A DNA stretch of 64,000 nt, taken from contig OX457050.1 in assembly GCA_949752735.1 (NCBI GenBank), forward strand, positions 41,998,784 to 42,062,783. Direction: 5' to 3'. The position numbers were made by a program, and so were the translations under genes. This DNA is from Lumbricus terrestris. Lineage: Eukaryota > Annelida > Clitellata > Crassiclitellata > Lumbricidae. The notes under the pieces are model-generated. The model made no database searches and was not told the origin of the DNA. It worked only from the letters and a program-made list of their open reading frames with translations. Shown here piece by piece: positions 52,633-63,075 of this stretch (the first letter of the stretch is position 1; each line of letters opens with the position of its first letter).

Positions 52633-54546
52633 ATGCAAACTTCCCAGCTGCGTCGCAAATCGTTTATGCTATGTGGTCAAACAGCAGAAAATAAGAAAAG
52701 TCGCTTCAAGGAAAAGACATACAAATGCGATTTATGTGATAAAGGGTTTAATTCCGCCAGTAATTTAAGGAATCACAGGATGGTCCACACTGGAGAGACA
52801 CCATTTAAATGTCAGGTGTGTCAAAAGAAGTTTTCTTTGTCATCCAATCTTCGGGTTCACGGTAGAATCCATACGGGAGAGAAACCATTTCATTGTCTGA
52901 TATGTAAACAAAGTTACACTAAAATTTCCGGTCTGAGTGTTCATGCAAGAACCCATACTGGAGAAAAACCATATCAATGCCAATTTTGTCAAAAGACATT
53001 TGCACAGTATGCTAATCTGCAAGTTCACATGAGAATCCATACTGGAGAGAAACCATATCAGTGTGAGGTGTGTAAGAAGCTATTATCTCGTTCTTCATAT
53101 CTACGAGCTCATATTAGAATCCATTCTGGAGATAAACCATTTCTATGTCAGGTTTGTCATAAAAGGTATTTTAGCTCTTCTACTCTACGAAAGCATGCTA
53201 TGATCCATACTGGAGAAAAACCTTACCAATGCCATATATGCAAGAAATCATTCACACAACATTATTCTCTTCGAATTCACTGCAGAACTCATACAGAGGA
53301 GAAACAATTTCTATGCCATATATGTCAAAAACTCTTGTGTAGCGCGCACAGTCTACAGAATCATATTAGAACTCATGCTGAAAAGAAATCCTGTCTGTGC
53401 CAGTTTTGTCAGATTTCTTTTTCACAGTCTACATATCAGAATATGCTTCGTACCGGACATGCCGGGGAGAAACCATACATATGCCAACACTGCCCGAAAG
53501 CGTTTGCATGTCATTATCAATTTATTACTCATATGAAAGCTCATACCAAAGAGAAACCATACCTATGCCAAGTATGTCAAAGACGTTTCTCAGGATCTTG
53601 CCGTCTAAGCATTCAGGTTAGAATCCACAGTGGATATAAGCCGTATAAATGCCAGCTTTGTCCGAAAGCATTTGCCTACTCTTATTCTTTAGCAATTCAC
53701 ACGAGAACCCACACTGGAGAGAGGCCTTACCAATGTCAGATATGTGAAAAACGCTTTTCCACATCTTGCAGTTTAAGATGTCATGAGAGAATTCATCCTG
53801 GAGAAAAGCCATACAAATGCCAGGTCTGTGAGTTGAAATGTTACACTTATGCAAATAATCTTAAGGATCACATGAAAACACATTTAGGAGAGAAACCACA
53901 CTTGTGTGTTGTATGTCAGAAAACATTCTCAAGCACTTCAGATCTGCGAATTCATGAAACATCTCACTTCGAAGAGAAACAATATATCTGTCAGGAATGT
54001 AAAAAGACATTTTGCAGATCTACGCATCTGCAAAGTCATATTAGAATACATACTGGGGAAAAACCATTTCAGTGTCATTTATGCCAGAAATCATTCACAC
54101 AAAATTCAAATCTGCAGGTTCATGAAAGAACTCATTCCGGAGAGAAACCATACAAATGTCAGATATGTAAACAAGGATATGCCCAATCATCTTCTTTGCA
54201 AGTACATTTTAGAAGCCATACTGGAGAAAAATACCAGTGCAAGGATTGCTCGAAAGCATTCAGCAGTCGATCGGGTCTCATGTCTCACGTGATAATCCAT
54301 ACTGGAGAGAAACCATATGAATGCCAGCTATGTTCGAGAGTGTTTAAATTCCGAGGTGGATTAAAGGATCACATGAGAACACATACTGGAGAGAGACCTT
54401 TCCATTGTGATACGTGTAAAAAGAGTTTTTCACAGCTTTCCAGTTTAACCTATCATGTCAGAGTTCACACAGGAGAGAAGGCTTACTTATGTCAAGTATG
54501 CAAAAAGAGTTTCACCCGATCTTCCACTTTAAGAGGTCATTCATGA
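52633..54546 (+). CDS. C2H2 zinc-finger protein, 22 fingers (right palindrome copy)
   Basis: 637 residues, identical to the product of 42815-44728, with the same degenerate fingers 9 and 11. The stop at 54546 follows a TCAT tandem duplication (54537-54544) that shifts the frame. Downstream of it finger coding continues to about 54991 in another frame. Here the downstream fingers are complete, whereas the left copy ends at 42560. Together the two copies could produce twice the dose of one protein if expressed. The leader from 52270 to 52632 is shared by both arms. Confidence 0.85.
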   Translation: MQTSQLRRKSFMLCGQTAENKKSRFKEKTYKCDLCDKGFNSASNLRNHRMVHTGETPFKCQVCQKKFSLSSNLRVHGRIHTGEKPFHCLICKQSYTKISGLSVHARTHTGEKPYQCQFCQKTFAQYANLQVHMRIHTGEKPYQCEVCKKLLSRSSYLRAHIRIHSGDKPFLCQVCHKRYFSSSTLRKHAMIHTGEKPYQCHICKKSFTQHYSLRIHCRTHTEEKQFLCHICQKLLCSAHSLQNHIRTHAEKKSCLCQFCQISFSQSTYQNMLRTGHAGEKPYICQHCPKAFACHYQFITHMKAHTKEKPYLCQVCQRRFSGSCRLSIQVRIHSGYKPYKCQLCPKAFAYSYSLAIHTRTHTGERPYQCQICEKRFSTSCSLRCHERIHPGEKPYKCQVCELKCYTYANNLKDHMKTHLGEKPHLCVVCQKTFSSTSDLRIHETSHFEEKQYICQECKKTFCRSTHLQSHIRIHTGEKPFQCHLCQKSFTQNSNLQVHERTHSGEKPYKCQICKQGYAQSSSLQVHFRSHTGEKYQCKDCSKAFSSRSGLMSHVIIHTGEKPYECQLCSRVFKFRGGLKDHMRTHTGERPFHCDTCKKSFSQLSSLTYHVRVHTGEKAYLCQVCKKSFTRSSTLRGHS

Positions 54547-55450
54547 AAGAATTCACACTGGAGAGAAGCCGCACAAATGTCATTTATGTGAGTTCAAAAC
54601 TAATGGAAAACATAGTCTAAAGAATCACGTTAGGACACATACCGGAGAGAAACAATACATTTGCAATGTATGCCAGAAAACATTCTCGAGCAATTCAACT
54701 CTGAGAATTCATGAAAAATCCCACTCAGAGGAAAAACAATATCAGTGTCAGGATTGCAAAAAGACATTTGTCAGAGCTGCAGATCTGCAAAGACATACTA
54801 GAATCCATACTGGAGAAAAGCCATTTCAATGTCATTTATGCCAGAAATCATTCACGCTCAATTCAAATCTGAAAATTCACAAAATAACTCATACAGGAGA
54901 GAAGCCATACCAATGTCAGATATGTAATCGAAGATATACCCAATCCTCTCATCTGCGAGTACATAATATGAGAATCCACACGGGTGAGAAATAGTGCCCG
55001 AAATGCTTGAAAGCATTTGCACACTTGTCTGGTATTGTATTGTATCTGTAAATTTATATAGCACCTCTCACAGCGCAAACCAATCAGAGGCGCCCTGGTA
55101 CCAGGACTCACATAAGACCTTCCCTATATATATGAAACATGTTGACTTTATCATGCCACTCCACTGTATAGGCCTATCATGTTACAGTCCTTACCGGAGA
55201 GATTACTTATGCCAAGAATGTGAAAAGTCTCACTTGCTCTCCCAATCGAAGAGGTCATAAAGGATTTCATACCGTAGAGATGCTGCACAAATGTCAATTA
55301 CAAAATGTCATCTTGAAATAATGGAAATTCTTCTAAAGAATCGTATGTCATGTGTTAAATCTGCACAATCATGTTTGAATTATGCCGTTCAATAATAGCC
55401 TGGTGAAATTCCGTTCTGGAGAGAAGCAATATAGTATTCCAATTTGAGTT
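54547..55450 (+). pseudogene. downstream zinc-finger coding remnants of the right-arm gene
   Basis: 54550-54991 reads as about five further fingers (HERIHTGEKPHKCHLC, TGEKQYICNVCQKTFSSNST, FQCHLCQKSFTLNSNLKIH and others) ending at a TAG after HTGEK. 55026-55135 is a non-finger insertion (TATTGTATTGTATCTGTAAA...) of SINE-like look. Decayed finger words resume at 55185-55440. The intact ancestral gene was probably about 28 fingers or longer. Confidence 0.7.
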
Positions 55451-56043
55451 ATACATTACATGCATATGTAATGGTCTTGTTTGTGACAGCAGATGAAGTC
55501 TTGTGGAATTATTGAACATTATAAGTTTCAGATGCACTTTGTTTGAGAATGCCATTGGAAAACTTGATATAGCCTGCTTGGAATGTTTCTGCTACAGTTT
55601 ATTTCCTTTCTTTTACACTTTAAGAGTTTCAGAGTTTCTAATAATCTACCAGTTACAAAACTTGAATAATGTTGACATTCAGTTGTTTTTTATAATTCAC
55701 TTTTGTCATAGCCCTATTGAAATTATGAAAGTGGTCTAACATGGCACTGATTCTGATAAATATTGACAATTAGGGGTCGTCCATAAAGGACGTCCGCAAT
55801 TAGGGGAAGGGGGCTCATTCAAATGCAGACAAATGCGGACATGGAGGAGGGGATCGTGACAAGTGTGGACGTCCGCATATAAATTTGGTAAATAGACCTA
55901 TTTCAGTACAATCTGTGCTATTTTAAAGCTTGTTCACACACTAATCACCCAATTCAGTCAGATAAATATTTAATGTTTCAGACTTCCCAAACCAGGAATA
56001 GTTTCTTCTTCATCATGTTATGCCCCAGTGTACTACCATACAC

Positions 56044-56083
<40 letters not shown>

Positions 56084-56959
56084 TTGCACCAGAAAAATAC
56101 CTTCCAATACGGATTTTCAGCCGGGGGGAAACTGTTTCGGGAGACTTTGTATCGGGTTAAACTTTATTTCGTGACACCGGCTATATTCCACTCTTCAAGC
56201 AAGTTAAAACAGCTGTAGCTTGTTCCATTAGGCAGTATAGGGACATCTGAACTTTCAGTGTTTCTTTATATGGCGCCAGCACAGCATGGCAACGTTCCTT
56301 CGACGTAGAAGCCTTCAACAACCTGTCATCCCAATGAACTTTATGTGGAACTTCAAAACCTAATGATGCATGGGATTTCAGCAGGATCACGCCCCATTGA
56401 TTGTCCTTTGCCTGCTATGATATTATGACGTAGGCCTATTATTTTAAGTAACTAATTTAGTCCTGTCGAATGCTGTAGTGACATAAGCATTCAAAATGAT
56501 ACCAGATCTTCTTAGCTTCTTATCCGCAGGTGCAAAAGTCAATTTAACATAACTACCTACCCACAACATTTTCTTGTATAATTTTCAAATTGACTTATTG
56601 GTTTTTAATTGAATAATAACTAAACCCAATGCACATCATGACTGATAACAAAAGACATTGAAATAAGCAGTAGAAATGAAATTGGTAGAAAGAAAATAAT
56701 ATTTGGCACATTGCCTATTCAACGCTGTCTGTAGGCCTAGCTATTGACAGATCAAGGTCGTTGGGCCACCCCTAAACGTTTTTAAATTTCCCTACCAATT
56801 TCACCAGTAGTCCTGATATTATACAGACCAATTTTGAGGGGCGAGACTTTAGAAATTCTAAAAATAATTTTTGTGTGGCTTACATTGTCACCCTATTACA
56901 TACATACATACATACATACATACAAAAACTAATGTAAACATTATGCACGTAACATCTAA
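55451..56959. other. intergenic, no gene recognised
   Basis: 55770-55880 is a repeat-like block with GGGGTCGTCCATAAAGGACG and GACGTCCGCA words. 56049-56081 is a TA dinucleotide run and 56897-56924 a CATA tetranucleotide run. Short frames are unsupported. Confidence 0.45.
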
Positions 56960-57512
56960 CAATTTCAACGTGTAGCCTGCTCTCACAATTATCTGTACAC
57001 CAGTATAATGGCCGGCCATTGAGTCGTACACAGGCAACGCCAGTATTTGATGTACTGTTTGTTTTCCGCCATAACCTGAAGTGGGGCCAGGATGGTAGTG
57101 CGGACACGTCCGTTAGGCAGAATTTCGAGACCAACATTGCTAATAATAATAAGTCCATGTGATTTTATGACCTCTATTCAGAACAATGAATCCTTTTATG
57201 TATGAAAGAGACGACTTTTGTTCATTGTACCCCGCGCCTGAACAACACTACAAAGCGCATTGTATATTTGCTCAATGCCATACAAAGACCTAACAATGAA
57301 TTACAATAAACACCTATTCACCAAATCAGGTCAGCCAAACAGACAGACAGCCACACGTACACAAAAACACAGATACAGACAGTCAGACACAAGTGCACAA
57401 AAAGGTCTGTTTGTATCTCGGCACAGTAACCAGCACATCTAATTTCTATCACAACTAAGTGTCTCAGTCTTTCCACAGTCTTCAACTTCATATATTTATT
57501 TTTAACTACAAA

Positions 57513-58691
57513 TCAGCAAAAATCAGCAAATAATTCGTCAACTGGAGAAAAGCGGTGGCTAGTGCAATGCTCCAGAAATTCCTTCTCAATTTCAAACATT
57601 TCACCGCATATACCACATCCAAACGATTTTTCCACAAACGGTTTTGCAACTTCATGTGATTCGATGTTGTCAATGAAATCACATTCTCGATGACGACTTT
57701 TTGGTAGAGCTATTGTCATTTCATTGCAGTCATGAGGCAATTTTCTTTGCATGCGTTCAAATGGTTTATCAATCGCATCAGCACTGCACCGAATGAATGG
57801 AACAGATAGATTAGCATTTGATTCCTTTTCCAATTTATCATCCTTTCGCTGTATTAACTCATGGCATTTATGCTGTTTAGTTGAAGAACTGCCATTACAA
57901 TAAAGTTTACTGCAGATGTGTTGCATCTCATCTGTGTGAGTTCTGTGTTGATTTAGATCTAAAAGTGATCTGAATCCTTTATCACCAGCTTCACAAATGT
58001 ATGGTCTTTCTCCAGTAAGGGTTTCCGTATGACGAGTTAGATCACTGTCACGATGGGTTCTCATGTGTGTTTTCAGATTACCACCTTCAGTAAATGATTT
58101 CTGACAAAACTGGCATTTGTATGGGTTTTCACCAGTATGGGATCTATTGTGTACTTTCAGAGAACTAGCCTGAGTAAACAATTTCTGACATAACTGACAT
58201 TTGTATGGTTTCTCACCAGTATGGGTCCGCATGTGTCTTTTCAGATGACCACTTCCAGTAAATGATTTCTGACACAACTGGCATTTGTATGGCTTCTCCC
58301 CAGTATGTGTTCTTGTGTGCCTTTTCAGATCACCATCTCGGATAAATGACTTCTGACATACCTGACATTTGTATGGTTTCTCCCCAGTGTGGATTTTCAT
58401 GTGCCTTTTCTGACTACCATATTCAGTAAATGACTTCTGACATAACGGACAGCTGTACGATTTCTCTCTGGTATGGGTTGTCATGTGGCTTTTCAGATGA
58501 CCACATTGAGTAAATGACTTTTGACATACCTGACATTGGAACGGTTTCTCCCCAGTGTGGGTTCTCATGTGTACTTTTAGATCACAACCTGCATGAAATG
58601 ATTTCTGACATAACTGACATTTGTATGTTTTCTCCATGGTATGGGTTGCCATATTTACATCCAACCAACGTAATTCAGAGTTGTTTTTCAC
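57513..58691 (-). CDS. C2H2 zinc-finger protein with conserved C-terminal finger
   Basis: 392 residues. Seven canonical C2H2 fingers (about residues 20-215) carry TGEKPYKCQ linkers. A half finger (DSDLTRHTETL) and a degenerate finger (YICEAGDKGFRSLLDLNQH) follow, then a spacer of about 100 residues and the C-terminal finger FGCGICGEMFEIEKEFLEHC-TSH with intact C-x2-C-x12-H-x3-H. Compared with the 29.5-kb relative it has three fewer fingers and a shorter spacer, suggesting loss or gain of whole 84-bp finger units. It is probably a nuclear DNA-binding protein. The first Met is taken as start; an upstream exon is possible. Confidence 0.85.
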   Translation of the reverse strand: MKNNSELRWLDVNMATHTMEKTYKCQLCQKSFHAGCDLKVHMRTHTGEKPFQCQVCQKSFTQCGHLKSHMTTHTREKSYSCPLCQKSFTEYGSQKRHMKIHTGEKPYKCQVCQKSFIRDGDLKRHTRTHTGEKPYKCQLCQKSFTGSGHLKRHMRTHTGEKPYKCQLCQKLFTQASSLKVHNRSHTGENPYKCQFCQKSFTEGGNLKTHMRTHRDSDLTRHTETLTGERPYICEAGDKGFRSLLDLNQHRTHTDEMQHICSKLYCNGSSSTKQHKCHELIQRKDDKLEKESNANLSVPFIRCSADAIDKPFERMQRKLPHDCNEMTIALPKSRHRECDFIDNIESHEVAKPFVEKSFGCGICGEMFEIEKEFLEHCTSHRFSPVDELFADFC

Positions 58692-61600
58692 ACATAACTG
58701 ACATTTGGAAAGGCTGCTCTCTATTAAGTTTTCTCACTGCAGGTGTCAGATTTTCACAATGAGTATATGATTTCACAAGTACTGTAACTAATGCAAATAC
58801 AGTTTTTCACGAAAATGTATTTGTATAGCTTTCAGTAAAATTACCAGAATATACAACTGGTTCATAGCACAATTTGCAGTTTTGTGGCATAAATAGAATC
58901 CATTTGAAAACAAATAATGCAAGTTGTAGATTATTTCTGGTTCGATGCATTGAAGTGCAATCTTCTTCAGGTTTCATTTCTCATTACAAGCTCTTGTGTA
59001 ACAAAGTAAACAATTGCCCTCGCAGGAAACATGAATACTCTGGGATGAAATATTGAAGTCATAAATAAATGGCTTAAAATCGGCTGTTAAATATGTCCAC
59101 TTCAACATTGTCTTTGAAGGACTTGCCCAAGATTCCAATGAGGAAGCTTGAGGTGGTAAATTCTGTTTCATTAAGGTCAAAATTTTTCAATCAATGATTG
59201 TAGGTCTACTCAAATGACGACACTGAGAAGTTCTAACATACAGCTGTTCATCTTCATGCACTTGCAAAAAGAACTTGCGGCACCTATTAAGAAGAAGAAG
59301 AACATGAATATCTTAGTAAGAAACTGTGTTTCAAGAAATAAAATACATATTTTTTATCACCGTTCAAAATGGAATGCTAAATTCTGTTTCATTAAGGTCA
59401 AAATTTTTCTGCTGGTCGATGCATCGATAGCATAAATTTGTATTTTACTTCTCGAATCATGCAGCTTACGTTGCTAAATTATCTTAATGTCTCCAATGCC
59501 ATATTTGATGTTGGTAAGTAAGCAGCTTTGGAATGTGTATGATAACCTTCATGAACCCAGATTTCACTCAAGGAATAAATGTTTTAATTAAAGCTAACTC
59601 TTCTCAACTTACGTCATAGCTAACCTGGGGTCTAGCTGTATTTTTTAAATATCTGGATATGTAAAAGCGATATCGATGATGAAAATCAATTCCACACTAT
59701 TTCAAAAGGTAAATTGTTTATGCATGTGCACTTGTAATAGCGCCCATTCAAGATCCTACTCAGAAGCGCTCCCAACACTGAATCTGAGTTTCACGCCGAA
59801 ACGTGCTGAGCAATTGAGAATGAAGGACTTGCCCAAGATTCCAATGAGGAAGCTTGAGGTGGATTTTATGCCCTACTATAATATGCAAATATCTTCAAGT
59901 AAGTAACTCAATGAGCACAGAAATTTAGTCAACTCTATAATATTATCCTCTTGTCATAGTGAACATTTAATTTCCTCTTATCTACTACTTTTGTAAATTG
60001 ACAGTTTTAATAATCTTTTAATGCAATGTTCTAGCTCTTCTTTTAGCTTCACATACAGTCTGTGCATATAACTCTCACAACACTGTGCTCACTGAACACG
60101 TTTCGGTCACACGCTGCACACACTTGCTTGACTTTTCTGTCTTTGTTTCTTGGACACGTTGGTCATAACATTGGATACAGGTACATTAGCAAAAGTGTAA
60201 GTCGAGTAGTCCTAGACTTATAGTTGCATACCATAGAATATTTAGATGAAACTAATTACCAAAGCTGACCTGCTAAAACTGAAAATGGTATGGTATTTAC
60301 ATTTTTCGCACTGAAATATGGAAAAAATCTTATGAAAATCCTATGCAATAGGAAACAATCATAAAAAATTGTGTGCACTATTTAAAAAAATTCACGAGAA
60401 GCAGCTTAACATGACACCAAATGTTAATTACATAAAAATGAAGGTTGCTGCCACTTCACAAATCTGAAAAAAATCAGGATTAACATGCCCGCATGGACCC
60501 AAGGTTAGCTGTTGATGGTTAAACAAGAAATATTGCATCAATCCAACTTTATTTAACCAGGAATTTCTCATCAATCCAACTTCTATCGATACAGGAATCT
60601 TTCCATCAAGTCAACGTCTATTTAGGCAAAACACTTGATTGGTTCAGCTCCATTGAGAAAAACTTGTAATTCATTTGTGGATGCTTTGGTGGAAAATGTT
60701 GGACTTAAATGGAAGTTGGATTGATGAAAAAAAAATTTCTAAATTCTAGTTGGATTGATGGTAATGTTTCTTAAACAGAATATCAATTGATAAAATGTTT
60801 CTTTCAGGCTCTTGAAGGCGGCCATCTTGAACTTAAATCTTGTACTCCGGTGCCTGTTCCACATATCGTTTGAAGGCTGTGTGCTCTATGCTCCAGATCG
60901 CATGACCTAGAACTTCTCCTTACTTACCAACATCATATACTTCATTGGAGACATTGAAATCATTCAGTAGCCCAACTGGCAACCTATCGTTTAAACGGAA
61001 TAAAAAAATTAAAAATTTGACTGGTGCAGGATAATTATTTTTCAACAATCCGCAACTTTGGCACGAATTATTCGGTAAATGTGTAGTTTAGCGTCGCAAA
61101 TTATTTGCTCATTGCAGCATTGTTATTTTTAATCAATCCAACTTATAGTTTGTTTAGAATCCTTTTCATTGATCCAGCTTCTGTTAGGCCAGAATCTGTT
61201 TGATCAATCTCGCTTCTATTTCGTCAGCAAATATTTTTGGTCAGTATGACTTCTATTTAATTGAAAATTATTGTTCATCAATCCAGCTTCATTTTCGGCA
61301 AGATATGTTTTCATTAATTCCTCTTCTATCACAATATAAATTACTTTCATCAATCCGCCTTCCGATGGTCTATTTGGAAAGAATTATTTTCGCCAATCCG
61401 ACTTGCACTCCACTAATGCTGAAACCCATGCAATGGCGAATAATTTAAGACCCTAGAATGCATGCTTACCAATTATAATTATCAACCAGGCTTCCATTTA
61501 AACAAGGGTAAACGTGTATTTTAGCGTATTTTATTATTTCGAAATCGATATCGTGCATTTTAGCGTAGTTATTTATTTAGCATGCGTATTTTCGTCTTTC

Positions 61601-62219
61601 GTTGATGAAATCGTTATAACGGTTCATGTTTCTATTGAAAAGTTAAAAAACAACTTTGAAGCGGATACTGGGGGTTGGATTGATGATAAACGTCTTGGTG
61701 AAATGAAAGCTGGATTGATGAAAAAACGCTTGAGAAATGGAAGCAACATTAAGGTATCTTATGACTGAAATAGAAGCTAGATTGATTAAATGATCACTTG
61801 AGAAATGGAAGCTTAATTGATTAAAAGAATGCTTTAGAAATAGAGGTTGGATTGATGAAAATAAGTTCCCTTATATAGAAGCAGGTTGCTGAAAAGATAA
61901 TTAATTAAATGAGAGCTGGGTCGTTGGCAAATAATTGTTATTTAAACAGAATTTGGTTGATGAAAAATAATTGTTGCTCCAATAGAAGCTGGATTAACGA
62001 AAATGATACCATACATGCCAATGTAGAAGTCGGATTGACGAAAATACCTGCGTGAGTTCGAAAATCGCATCCAAACAATAAAATAAGCTATTTATTTTTA
62101 GCTAAGATGTTTGGAATAAAATACGCTAAAATACGCTTTTACCTAAACAAGAATTCAACTAATTAATCCAGGACTTTTTTTCGTTAATCCAACTTGTTAG
62201 CCATCAACACTGAATCCCT
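58692..62219. other. 5' flank of the 57.5-kb gene, no other gene recognised
   Basis: Shares blocks with 30986-32760. 59735-59860 resembles the SINE-like piece at 12535. Degenerate 35-bp units occur at 60530-60800, 61140-61400 and 61675-62050. 61970-62150 is related to the inner part of the palindrome arms (47170-47340). Confidence 0.5.
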
Positions 62220-62761
62220 GGGGCACGGACATTTCCCCTCCTGGACAAACCCCCGGACAAAACCCCCCCGGACAATTCCCCCTGATTTAGCCTAAGACAT
62301 TAACCCCTCCCCGGACAATTCCCCCTTTGCTTCCATTTAGGCAAAAACGCGTTTCATCCAAGTTCTATTTAAATGACAATTATTTTCATCAATCCCGCTT
62401 CCATTTAAGCAGGAATATTTTCATCAATCCAGCTTCCATTTAAGCAAGAATATTTTCATCAATCCCGCTTCCATTTAAGCAGGAATATTTTCATCAATCC
62501 AGCTTCCATTAAGCAAGAATATTTTCATTAATCCAGCTTCCATTTAAGTAAAAATTAGTTTGCATCAATCCGGCTTCTATTTAGCAAGAAATCTTTTCAT
62601 CCATCCAACTTGTGTACTTCGGACCGCCGTTTTGTAGTAATACCACCTACACGCAATATGTTCGACAAGGGGGAATTGTCCTACCCTGGGGGGATGTTGT
62701 CCGGAGGTTTTGTCCAGGGGTTTTGTCCGGGGTTTTGTCCAGGGGGAAATGTCCTACACTC
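62220..62761. mobile_element. A-type composite transposon, copy 5
   Basis: Flanked by the 8-bp duplication GAATCCCT (62212-62219 and 62762-62769). The homologous site in copy A near 32738-32752 (ACTGAATCCCATGCAAT) is empty. The left end is GGGGCACGGACATTTCC; the right end, inverted, is GAGTGTAGGACATTTCC. About six 35-bp units and the A-specific segment (inverse orientation, near 62625-62670) fill it. Confidence 0.88.
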
Positions 62762-63075
62762 GAATCCCTTGCAATGGCGAATAATAATTTATTCCGCTAA
62801 AACGATAGATTGCCCAGCAACGTAATAACTATACGGCTTAACCACAACCATCTGAATCACTGAATCGTTTGATTCAGACAGTCGTAGCTTAACCCTGGTT
62901 ATACGTAACTGCTATCAGTTCATTACATGAAACTTAATAAATCGAAAAACATTGTTTCTGGTCTGGAGGACTTTCAACTGTAATCTTCTAGACTCAACTT
63001 TAACTTCGAACTATTCAATGATCAACACCAACAGTGACCGATATTTGCATTGCAAGCTTAAGACAACACTGTGTA

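Larger units (their letters stand above)
49647..54801. repeat. right arm of large palindrome
   Basis: Reverse complement of 42560-47714. Similarity ends between 54801 and 54802 inside a zinc-finger coding sequence that continues on this side only. The right arm therefore retains the original outer context and the left arm is the truncated one. Confidence 0.95.
56960..63075. repeat. segmental duplication, copy B
   Basis: Direct, diverged copy of 28890-33025 with extra insertions. It carries the zinc-finger gene 57513-58691 and a shared 5' flank. It contains an A-type element at 62220-62761 that is absent from copy A, and lacks the D-type element present there. Confidence 0.8.

Noticed and set aside
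42560..54801. Palindrome as a simple chimeric-read hairpin artefact
   Set aside because: The spacer is a complete asymmetric transposon and the two outer boundaries differ, which a plain hairpin artefact would not produce; an assembly error is still possible and is noted in the finding.
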